Source: an uncultured Clostridia bacterium (lineage in GTDB: Bacteria; Bacillota; Clostridia; TANB77; CAG-508). From it: a DNA stretch of 5,233 nt. Position 1 is the stretch's first letter, and every line of letters begins with the position of its first letter. This document shows positions 1 through 5,223 of the stretch, piece after piece. The notes under the pieces are model-generated. The model saw nothing but the letters and a program-made list of their open reading frames with translations, was not told the DNA's origin and did not search any database. Both the position numbers and the translations under genes were made by a program. The stretch lies in assembly GCA_934130435.1 (NCBI GenBank), contig CAKOYB010000023.1, positions 1 through 5,233 on the forward strand. Reading direction: 5' to 3'.

Positions 1-32
1 GTTGTTCTTTCTACTTTTGGTAGTTCGTTCAT
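1..32 (-). CDS. 5' end of a leftward gene, product unknown
   Basis: An ATG on the minus strand (32-30) opens a frame reading MNELPKVERT that runs off the left edge. It is preceded 4 nt upstream by a strong ribosome-binding site, GGAGGTGA on the minus strand (positions 44-37). Only ten codons are visible, so no function can be assigned. Its place in a mobile element with repeats upstream would suit a small DNA-binding protein such as an excisionase or regulator, but that is a guess from context only. Confidence 0.6.
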   Translation of the reverse strand, partial: MNELPKVERT

Positions 33-87
33 AAAATCACCTCCAAATTTAATTTTTTTCAAAACTTGTTAACTTTTTACTCATTTT

Positions 88-170
88 TTCGCCTATATAG
101 TTAGAAAATAAAATTTTTTTCTAAAAAGTCGGTACATTTTCGGGACATATTTCGCCTATATGGTTGAAAG
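88..170. repeat. Two 20-bp direct repeats, 63 bp apart
   Basis: TTCGCCTATATAGTTAGAAA at 88-107 recurs as TTCGCCTATATGGTTGAAAG at 151-170, with 16 of 20 positions identical. The 63-bp period is six helical turns, so a protein bound to both copies would lie on the same DNA face. The left copy overlaps an 8-bp inverted repeat (TTAGAAAA at 101-108, TTTTCTAA at 117-124). The repeats lie upstream of the leftward gene at 1-32 and of the rightward gene at 317. They are probably operator or recombination-accessory sites; the binding protein is unknown. Confidence 0.55.
129..150. repeat. 11-bp tandem near-repeat
   Basis: TCGGTACATTT (129-139) is followed directly by TCGGGACATAT (140-150), with 9 of 11 bases the same. 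It lies between the two longer direct repeats and abuts the second one. The period is close to one helical turn, as expected for adjacent protein-binding sites. It could be an excisionase, repressor or integrase arm site; the sequence does not decide between these. Confidence 0.4.
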
Positions 171-254
171 ATGTTAATTCAAGTTTTGCTATGCAGTTTA
201 TAACTAGCTAATTACTAATTGTTATTTTAGTTGTTTGACTAAGAATTAAAAACA

Positions 255-291
255 CGACAATTTACAATTTCTAAAAATTGTATTTTTGTCG
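255..291. repeat. 37-bp imperfect inverted repeat upstream of the DUF6076 gene
   Basis: Outer arms CGACAA (255-260) and TTGTCG (286-291) enclose inner arms ACAATTT (264-270) and AAATTGT (275-281) around a CTAA loop. The sequence could fold as an RNA hairpin in the leader of the gene starting at 317, ending 11 nt before its ribosome-binding site, or act as an operator. The same 6-bp outer arms at exactly the same spacing occur at 3787-3823, which favours a protein-binding role. I see no convincing sigma-A promoter for the downstream gene in 180-316. Confidence 0.45.
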
Positions 292-316
292 AGTAAATTT
301 AAAAGGAGGGATTTTT

Positions 317-1273
317 ATGTATCATCTATTTAATGTTTTATTTGATGATAGTACAAAAGAAGAAAAATTATTTTTTTATAAATTAATACAAGACCAACAT
401 ACTAAAGAATATGCCTCAGTTTTAGTAACTGATTATCCATCTAAAGCTATTGGTAGTTTTCTATTTGATTTTGTAAGCCAAGATTTTTCATGTAGAAAAA
501 CTTTTTGTGAATTTGTTAGTAATTATTGTTTTGAAGCATTATTATATGCTTATTATCCTTATCGATTACGTAATCCTGATTATTCATTTGTAATTAATGA
601 AGAAGATTATAATGATTTGTTAAATATGTTCTTTAATGCATATAGTAAAGATTTTTGTTATTATAAACAAGAATTATATGATTTAATTAATACTAAAGAT
701 CGTTTAGATTTTTTTAGCTATATTGATAAAACTGAACCTGTAAAAATGAAACCTTATGAATACGAAAAATATAATAATGTTAATATAAAAGAACATTTAA
801 AAAATATTAGCTTGAATTTTGATTATAAAAATTGGTTAAATTGTAATTATAAAAATATTGAATTTGCATACGAAACTGACAACTTTTTCTCTATACTCTA
901 TTTATTTATGTGGAAATTAACAAAATTAAATAATGTTGTTTATTTTTGTAAAAATTGTGGTAAGTATTTTATTCCAGATTTTCAATACAATTCAAAATAT
1001 TGTAACAACATATATTCTAATAATAAAACTTGTAGAGAAATTGCAGCTCAAATACAATACAAAAAAAAATTAGAATCAAAACCTATACTAAAAAAATGTA
1101 GAACATTTTACCAAACACTACAAAAAAGTGCTTCCTTATATGGTGGAAAGCATATTGAAAGATATGAAAACTTCAAAAGAGAATCTAAAATAATGAAAAA
1201 GGCCTTTGCTGATGGAAATATAAGTGTAAAAGAATTTAATGAATGGATAAAAAGTCAAAAAATAAGGAAGTAA
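317..1273 (+). CDS. DUF6076-family protein with C-terminal cysteine cluster
   Basis: This 318-residue protein has no known biochemical role. ATG 317 is chosen over the upstream in-frame TTG at 278 because AAAGGAGGG (302-310) sits 6 nt before it, and the TTG lies inside an inverted repeat. The N-terminal two thirds is rich in Phe, Tyr and Asn with no motif I recognise. The C-terminal third begins with a putative zinc ribbon: C211-x2-C214, C229 and C239, in the context FCKNCGKYFIP...KYC...TCRE. A basic helical tail ends in ISVKEFNEWIKSQ. That combination is characteristic, from memory, of DUF6076 proteins, which are common in clostridial accessory regions. The gene converges on the RT operon and shares its terminator, so it is a separate transcription unit. 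It could be an independent cargo gene, a regulator or an accessory of the neighbouring defence genes; nothing here decides. Confidence 0.8.
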   Translation: MYHLFNVLFDDSTKEEKLFFYKLIQDQHTKEYASVLVTDYPSKAIGSFLFDFVSQDFSCRKTFCEFVSNYCFEALLYAYYPYRLRNPDYSFVINEEDYNDLLNMFFNAYSKDFCYYKQELYDLINTKDRLDFFSYIDKTEPVKMKPYEYEKYNNVNIKEHLKNISLNFDYKNWLNCNYKNIEFAYETDNFFSILYLFMWKLTKLNNVVYFCKNCGKYFIPDFQYNSKYCNNIYSNNKTCREIAAQIQYKKKLESKPILKKCRTFYQTLQKSASLYGGKHIERYENFKRESKIMKKAFADGNISVKEFNEWIKSQKIRK

Positions 1274-1286
1274 TATACTTCCTTTT
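1264..1286. terminator. Bidirectional intrinsic terminator between convergent genes
   Basis: AAGGAAGTA (1264-1272) and TACTTCCTT (1276-1284) form a perfect 9-bp stem with a 3-nt loop. A short T run (1283-1286) follows on the plus strand. On the minus strand the stem is followed by ATTTTTTGAC, complementary to the A run at 1257-1262, which is the better U tract. The TAA stop of the gene ending at 1273 lies in the stem, and the TAG of the gene ending at 1288 is just outside. It should end transcripts from both directions. Confidence 0.8.
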
Positions 1287-1287
1287 A

Positions 1288-1590
1288 CTACTCTACTAAA
1301 TAGCCTCCACCTAATATATCTATATTAACTACTATTTCATTTTCATTTTGACTATCAATTATTCCTGTAACAATTACGCTATCAGAACCATCTTTATCAT
1401 AAATAGTAGGTACTATATTATTTTGTATTTTTACTTGTGATAAAAACATCAATAAATGATTTTTATTAGCATTTTTTCCTGTTATTGATACTAATTTATT
1501 TGTTTTTTTATCTCTAAGTCTTGCACACATTTTATTATCTTCATTTAAATATTCTTGTATGTAGCATTTTAATTTTATTTCTTCACTCAT
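1288..1590 (-). CDS. Small 100-residue protein, last gene of the RT operon, unknown function
   Basis: I do not recognise this family. The protein is soluble-looking, with no membrane segment or signal peptide and no cysteine motif (only C9 and C22). Alternating polar and hydrophobic stretches, such as SDSVIVTGIIDS and NEIVVNIDILGGGYLVE, suggest a mostly beta fold. The ATG at 1590 has a strong AAGGAGGAT site on the minus strand (about 1605-1597). It lies 19 nt downstream of the SLATT-like gene on the same strand and directly before the terminator, so it is the third and last protein gene of the unit. It may be a third component, regulator or immunity-type partner of the RT-SLATT pair, or an unrelated passenger. 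The clean start, spacing and terminator make it a credible gene despite its size. Confidence 0.75.
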   Translation of the reverse strand: MSEEIKLKCYIQEYLNEDNKMCARLRDKKTNKLVSITGKNANKNHLLMFLSQVKIQNNIVPTIYDKDGSDSVIVTGIIDSQNENEIVVNIDILGGGYLVE

Positions 1591-1609
1591 TTTTTATCCT
1601 CCTTATATA

Positions 1610-2194
1610 TTAAAACAATAATTGAAATAGAGAAATACCTAATACAAATGTTGGAATAATAGTTACAATTGCTTTTATAACAAAAGATATTGTAACTCTA
1701 AAATAATACTTTAATATATCTTTAAATTCTATTTTTACTTCACTATCTTTCAAAGCATATTTTATATAGTCATATTCCGAATGGTTCTCAACACTACCTA
1801 ATAATTTTATATATTTTTCAGAAAATTCATTAAATTTATTAATGTCTATTTGCTTTAGTGATATAGAATTTTCTATATCATAATATAATAAATTAATATT
1901 ATTGTAATTTTCTTTCATTTTTAAATATCTTTCTTTATAGTTTCTTCCTTCAAAATATAAAAATAATATAGTAACCATAACAGAAAGAACTATTGAAAAA
2001 ACATCCATATTTTCTGATTTATTAACATAGTTTAATATAGATACTGCTGCTAAAATTGCTGAATAGTATATTGACAAAAATGCAATAAATTCATTTTTAC
2101 CTTTTAATCTTTCTGCAGCATTTATTCTAGATTTATAACTTTTCCATACTCTATTTTTTAAAGAAACAAAATTACTTTTTAATTCTTCTTCCAT
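1610..2194 (-). CDS. SLATT-like membrane effector paired with the reverse transcriptase
   Basis: This 194-residue protein begins with a basic amphipathic helix (residues 1-34), followed by two hydrophobic segments (about 36-57 and 65-81) with a short polar turn between them. A charged helix follows (about 84-110, RNYKERYLKMKENYNNINLLYYD). This order matches SLATT domains, two-TM proteins predicted to be pore-forming or membrane-disrupting effectors in defence systems. One SLATT family is known to be linked to reverse transcriptases, so this is probably that type. A third hydrophobic stretch (about 167-193) closes the protein and would be an additional membrane helix. The gene starts 8 nt after the RT stop, and its AGGAGGA site (minus strand 2204-2198) overlaps the RT TAG codon, suggesting translational coupling. 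The expected role is membrane damage and growth arrest when the RT detects infection; this is inferred from family and context. The SLATT call rests on topology and the post-TM helix, not on a database match. Confidence 0.75.
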   Translation of the reverse strand: MEEELKSNFVSLKNRVWKSYKSRINAAERLKGKNEFIAFLSIYYSAILAAVSILNYVNKSENMDVFSIVLSVMVTILFLYFEGRNYKERYLKMKENYNNINLLYYDIENSISLKQIDINKFNEFSEKYIKLLGSVENHSEYDYIKYALKDSEVKIEFKDILKYYFRVTISFVIKAIVTIIPTFVLGISLFQLLF

Positions 2195-2202
2195 ATATCC
2201 TC

Positions 2203-3546
2203 CTATCCAGAAATTGAATCAATATCTCTTTCTAAGCTTTTTAATGTTCTATAAAGATTATATCTATATCTATAATCCAATTCTTCATCTGATAGTTTCT
2301 CTACATTTTTTAAAGAACATATATCCTTTAAGAAATTCTGTTTATCTTCTGTACTTACATTATTTAAATTCAATAAATAATTTGATGTATTTAAATTATA
2401 ATTAATCTCATAATATGTTCTTATAAATTTCTTTACATCTTCATTTTTTATAATGTCACCAAGTTTAAATCTTTTTATAAATTTTTGAATTAAGAAATCC
2501 ATTTTCTTTAATATTGTTAAATCATTAATACAACTAAAATAATATAACCATCCATACTTTTTGTTATCAACTAATATTCCTGTTATTTTAACATTTAATA
2601 GCCAAATAAATTTTTTTATTTGTTTTTCATCTTTTTGTTGAATTAATGAAAAATTTTTAAAAATTTTTTCAATATTTCTTTCGAACTTTAATATAGAACT
2701 CTGTCGAATTGTAATAATGTCTCCTTCAAATTTATAGCCTAAATATTCTAAACCATCTTCTATATTCCCTTTTTTTGTTTTTTCTTGATTTATTAACAAT
2801 AAATTTTTTCTCTCTAAATCATATTTTACACATTCAAATATTTCATTTATTTTTTCTGAGCTATCAGCAAAAATAATAATATCATCAATATATCTAAAGT
2901 AATCTATCTCAGGATTATTTATATATTTCATATCAAATTGATGCATATATATATTAGATAAGAGAGTGGCAATGGATATGCCTTGAGGTACTCCTATTAT
3001 ATTTTTTATCTTTTTATCTGTTTCATCACATTTTTGTGGATTCTCTAATATTTTTCTCAATAATATTAAAACTTTTTCATCTTTAACGTTTTCTTTTATT
3101 ATATTTAATAAAAGATCATGATTAATATTATCAAAAAAAGACTTCATATCAATCTTTATATAATAATTTTTGTTTTTATCTTTTAATATTTTTGTTATAT
3201 CTTCTATGATTTTATTTGCTGGAATATTAAATGTTTCATCATCAAATATATCATATAGATATCTTTTTAACGCAGATATAGTAATTCTATCCTTTATTGC
3301 AGGAATACATGTTTTTCTTGGTTTTGAGTCTTTATTTTTTATTATAAGTTTTACTTTATAAGGTACTAATTCATAATTTCCAGATAAAACTTTATCATTT
3401 ATTTCTTTTAATAATTTTAATTTGTTTTTATTTACTTTTTTTGAATTTATTTTATCCCATCCAACACTTGGAGAATAATATATTTTTTCTTTTTCTGCTA
3501 ATTCATCTAAATATTCATAATTAAAGTAATCTTCTAATTTATTCAC
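2203..3546 (-). CDS. Defence-type (UG/Abi-like) reverse transcriptase
   Basis: This 447-residue RNA-directed DNA polymerase has the RT motifs in order: RKTCIPAIKDRI (77-88), motif A KIDMKSFFD (131-139, catalytic D133), motif B GVPQGISIATLLSNIYM (185-201), motif C FRYIDDIIIFAD (217-228, catalytic D221/D222), the motif D lysine in NQEKTKKG (253-260) and LEYLGYKF (266-273). The C-terminal part (about 285-447) is helical and includes ITGILVDNKKYGWLYYFSCIND (321-342), which resembles the thumb-side region of prokaryotic defence RTs. There is no HNH endonuclease, maturase-like extension or integrase domain. Translation starts at GTG 3546, 5 nt after AGGAGG on the minus strand; the ATG two bases upstream is out of frame and runs straight into TGA. 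The gene follows a structured leader and is coupled to the SLATT-like gene. The likely role is antiviral cDNA synthesis templated on the upstream ncRNA. I cannot assign a specific DRT/UG class by eye; RT-SLATT systems are the nearest match. Confidence 0.92.
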   Translation of the reverse strand: MNKLEDYFNYEYLDELAEKEKIYYSPSVGWDKINSKKVNKNKLKLLKEINDKVLSGNYELVPYKVKLIIKNKDSKPRKTCIPAIKDRITISALKRYLYDIFDDETFNIPANKIIEDITKILKDKNKNYYIKIDMKSFFDNINHDLLLNIIKENVKDEKVLILLRKILENPQKCDETDKKIKNIIGVPQGISIATLLSNIYMHQFDMKYINNPEIDYFRYIDDIIIFADSSEKINEIFECVKYDLERKNLLLINQEKTKKGNIEDGLEYLGYKFEGDIITIRQSSILKFERNIEKIFKNFSLIQQKDEKQIKKFIWLLNVKITGILVDNKKYGWLYYFSCINDLTILKKMDFLIQKFIKRFKLGDIIKNEDVKKFIRTYYEINYNLNTSNYLLNLNNVSTEDKQNFLKDICSLKNVEKLSDEELDYRYRYNLYRTLKSLERDIDSISG

Positions 3547-3570
3547 ATAATCCTCCTAATATATAAATTA

Positions 3571-3718
3571 TAAATTAGTGAAACTTTAACAAAATCGCAT
3601 ATTGCATTATATAAAAATATATAATCTGAATTTTATTTTCTTAGTTATTATTTTATCTGTATAGACCATAATTTATAAATTACTATAGCTTTATAAATTA
3701 TAAAGTTTCACTAATTTA
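3571..3718. repeat. 18-bp perfect inverted repeat, arms 112 bp apart
   Basis: TAAATTAGTGAAACTTTA (3571-3588) is the exact reverse complement of 3701-3718. The arms include a non-trivial core (TTAGTGAAAC) and so are not just AT-rich sequence. They form the closing stem of the predicted ncRNA; the 3' arm ends 14 nt before the AGGAGG of the RT gene. Confidence 0.9.
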
Positions 3719-3758
3719 CATATTTATATCATATTTTTCCTTAAAAATCCAGCATATT
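3571..3758 (-). ncRNA. Predicted structured ncRNA upstream of the reverse transcriptase
   Basis: On the minus strand, the segment between the promoter-like sequence (3792-3765) and the RT ribosome-binding site contains a perfect 18-bp closing stem (3718-3701 with 3588-3571). Directly stacked inside it is a 10-bp hairpin (TAATTTATAA 3700-3691 with TTATAAATTA 3678-3669, 12-nt loop). An A-rich single-stranded stretch (about 3668-3626) follows, then an 8-bp hairpin with a 4-nt loop (3625-3618 with 3613-3606). A 6-bp hairpin (3748-3743 with 3738-3733) precedes the closing stem. The estimated RNA 5' end is near 3758. Defence RTs commonly use an adjacent ncRNA as template or cofactor, so this is probably such an RNA. 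No homologous RNA family is recognised, and AT-rich DNA gives chance pairings, but the 18-bp arms are too long to be readily explained that way. Confidence 0.65.
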
Positions 3759-3764
3759 CCAATT

Positions 3765-3792
3765 ATTATATTGTTAATATTTTTTTCGACAA
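3765..3792 (-). promoter_or_regulatory. Sigma-A-type promoter for the ncRNA-RT-SLATT operon
   Basis: On the minus strand, TTGTCG (3792-3787) is followed after 16 nt by a perfect TATAAT (3770-3765), placing the start near 3758. The -35 element matches TTGACA at four of six positions. It coincides with one arm of the 37-bp inverted repeat at 3787-3823 and overlaps a TGTCGAA sequence (3791-3785) that fits the Spo0A-box consensus. This makes the promoter a plausible target for repression or activation. Confidence 0.55.
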
Positions 3793-3823
3793 ATAAATTC
3801 TATAAGAAACTTTTTTATTGTCG
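3787..3823. repeat. 37-bp inverted repeat between divergent promoters
   Basis: CGACAA (3787-3792) and TTGTCG (3818-3823) are separated by 25 nt; with a one-base bulge the pairing extends into TAAA/TTTA. Arms and spacing are identical to those at 255-291, although the interior differs. It lies between the leftward operon promoter and the integrase promoter, suggesting a shared operator. It is not a good terminator for the leftward operon, since it lies upstream of it. Confidence 0.45.
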
Positions 3824-3827
3824 GGTT

Positions 3828-3855
3828 TTGTTTTCTTTTTTCAAGATGTTACAAT
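3828..3855 (+). promoter_or_regulatory. Candidate promoter of the integrase gene
   Basis: TTGTTT (3828-3833) and TACAAT (3850-3855) are separated by 16 nt and precede the integrase start by about 50 nt. The -35 element is weak and lies in a T-rich tract, so this is a moderate prediction. It points away from the defence operon promoter, with the 37-bp inverted repeat between the two. Confidence 0.4.
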
Positions 3856-3862
3856 AAAATCA

Positions 3863-3883
3863 TAGTAATACACTCTATTACTA
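3863..3883. promoter_or_regulatory. Inverted repeat in the integrase leader, possible operator
   Basis: TAGTAATA (3863-3870) and TATTACTA (3876-3883) form perfect 8-bp arms around CACTC. It starts just after the predicted transcription start of the integrase gene and ends before its ribosome-binding site (3893-3901). Binding of a repressor there, or a weak hairpin in the mRNA, could limit integrase expression. The sequence TATTACTAAAT from this site (3876-3886) is repeated at 5113-5123, just past the end of the gene. Confidence 0.45.
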
Positions 3884-3907
3884 AATAAAACGAAAGGAGG
3901 TAGAAAA

Positions 3908-5104
3908 TTGACTGGTAGTATTGAAAAACGTGGAAAAGACAGTTATAGGTTAGTAGTATTCAAAGGCTACGATTTAGATGGAAAATCCATAAGACATCAA
4001 AAAACAATTCATTGTAAAAACAAATCAGAAGCAAGAACTGAACTTGCAAAATATATAGCAGAAGTTGAAAATGGTTTTGTTGTTGAAGGAAATATCCCAA
4101 CATTTAAAGAATTTGTTGAAATATGGAAAAGAGATTATGGATTAAAGGAACTTGCACCATCTACTTATTACAGATATTTAGGAATATTGGAATCTAGAAT
4201 TCTTCCCTACTTTGGACATTTCAAGTTAAATAAAATAAGACCTATTGATATTATGCAATTTTATAATTTGCTTGAAGATGATACACAAATAATCAGAAAG
4301 AAAAATAACAATGGAAAGAAAACTAGAAAACCATTATCAAAGAAAACAATTTTAGAACATCATAGACTTTTACACGCAATGCTAACAAAAGCTGTATACT
4401 GGCAAATGATTGTAACTAATCCTGCAGATAGAGTACAACCACCTAAAGCACCTAAACCTAAAAGAGAATGTTATGATGAAATACAGACAAGAATTTTAAT
4501 TGACAACCTTGAAAAATTAACTGGAAATGATGTCAAATACAAAGTTGCAGTTTTACTAGATATATTCATAGGTGCAAGACTCGGCGAACTAGCTGGACTT
4601 GAATGGTCTGATATTGATTTAAAAAATGGAATTATCAGCATAAACAAATCGAGTCAATATTTATCTGACAAAGGAATATTTACAAAAAGCCCTAAAACAG
4701 AAAGTTCAATTCGTGAAGTCGCTATTCCTGATTTTATTGTTTCTTTACTTGAGGAATATAAATTATGGTATGAAGAACAAAAATCGATTGTAGGCGATTT
4801 CTGGCACAATTCTGATAGATTATTTGTACAAATAGATGGCAAACCAATTACTCCATCAACAATTAGTAAATGGTTTGAAAAATTTATTAAACAAATTGGC
4901 TTACCTGTAATAACATTTCACGGTTTACGCCACACAAACGCAACATTGCTTATAGCTCAGCAAGTAGATGTAGCAACTGTATCAGCAAGACTAGGTCATG
5001 CACAGATTACTACAACTTATAATTTCTATGTACATCCTTTAAAATCACACGATAAACACGCAGGAAATGTACTAGAAAATTTATTAGTTACTAACGCACA
5101 TTAA
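3908..5104 (+). CDS. int: Tyrosine site-specific integrase
   Basis: This 398-residue phage/ICE-type tyrosine recombinase would catalyse integration and, with an excisionase, excision of the element by DNA strand exchange. Domains in order: an N-terminal arm-binding AP2-like domain (about 1-60, GSIEKRGKDSYRLVVFKGYD), a SAM-like core-binding domain (about 63-175, with TFKEFVEIW and LAPSTYYRY), and the catalytic domain (about 190-385). The active-site residues are present: R224 in GARLGELAGL, K263 in the KSPKTESS beta-hairpin, H338 and R341 in HGLRH, H364 in RLGHA and the nucleophile Y374 in TTTYNFY. Length is normal for the family and the protein looks intact. It starts at TTG 3908, supported by AAAGGAGGT at 3893-3901, 6 nt upstream. 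It diverges from the RT operon. Its base composition looks less extremely AT-rich than the cargo, consistent with separately acquired cargo. Confidence 0.95.
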   Translation: MTGSIEKRGKDSYRLVVFKGYDLDGKSIRHQKTIHCKNKSEARTELAKYIAEVENGFVVEGNIPTFKEFVEIWKRDYGLKELAPSTYYRYLGILESRILPYFGHFKLNKIRPIDIMQFYNLLEDDTQIIRKKNNNGKKTRKPLSKKTILEHHRLLHAMLTKAVYWQMIVTNPADRVQPPKAPKPKRECYDEIQTRILIDNLEKLTGNDVKYKVAVLLDIFIGARLGELAGLEWSDIDLKNGIISINKSSQYLSDKGIFTKSPKTESSIREVAIPDFIVSLLEEYKLWYEEQKSIVGDFWHNSDRLFVQIDGKPITPSTISKWFEKFIKQIGLPVITFHGLRHTNATLLIAQQVDVATVSARLGHAQITTTYNFYVHPLKSHDKHAGNVLENLLVTNAH

Positions 5105-5147
5105 CAATTCAATATTACTAAATCTTTTTTGCTCTCATATTTATCAG

Positions 5148-5172
5148 CTATAAATTTTGTTGAAATTTATAG
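5148..5172. repeat. 10-bp hairpin downstream of the integrase
   Basis: CTATAAATTT (5148-5157) and AAATTTATAG (5163-5172) pair perfectly around a TGTTG loop, 44 nt after the integrase stop. No T run follows on either strand, so it is a poor intrinsic terminator. It may stabilise the integrase mRNA end or be part of the recombination region. Confidence 0.55.
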
Positions 5173-5201
5173 TATTACAAAGGTCTAGTTTGAGGAGTTC
5201 A

Positions 5202-5223
5202 TCCCCAATTTCTCCCCAAATTG
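5202..5223. repeat. 11-bp tandem repeat near the element end, possible integrase arm site
   Basis: TCCCCAATTTC (5202-5212) is followed directly by TCCCCAAATTG (5213-5223), sharing the TCCCCAA core and an AT tract. Tandem direct repeats about 11 bp long beside an integrase gene are typical of arm-type sites bound by the N-terminal domain of tyrosine integrases. The strand-exchange core site is not identifiable without the other element end. Confidence 0.4.

Noticed and set aside
49..84. Leftward 11-codon frame (MSKKLTSFEKN) as a leader peptide
   Set aside because: No ribosome-binding site precedes the ATG, and a frame this short is expected by chance.
88..170. CRISPR array
   Set aside because: There are only two imperfect repeats, no further units at the same period and no cas genes.
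278..316. TTG start that would add 13 residues to the DUF6076 protein
   Set aside because: It has no ribosome-binding site and lies within an inverted repeat, while ATG 317 has AAAGGAGGG at the right distance.
2214..2405. Rightward 63-codon open frame
   Set aside because: It lies entirely antisense to the reverse transcriptase, has no ribosome-binding site and shows low-complexity composition.
3170..3361. Rightward 63-codon hydrophobic open frame
   Set aside because: It is antisense to conserved RT motifs; the hydrophobic residues are the expected by-product of the opposite strand's Lys- and Asn-rich codons.
2203..3718. Group II intron
   Set aside because: The RT lacks a recognisable maturase extension or HNH domain, and the flanking sequence shows no domain V-like hairpin or intron boundaries.
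2203..3758. Retron or diversity-generating retroelement
   Set aside because: I see no template/variable repeat pair or Avd-like gene, and no msr/msd-like pair of nested inverted repeats. A retron-like RNA is not fully excluded, but the SLATT-like partner fits defence RTs of the UG type better.
4654..4842. Leftward 62-codon open frame
   Set aside because: It is antisense to the integrase catalytic domain and has no ribosome-binding site.
5148..5172. Intrinsic terminator of the integrase gene
   Set aside because: The stem is almost all A-T and is not followed by a T run on either strand.
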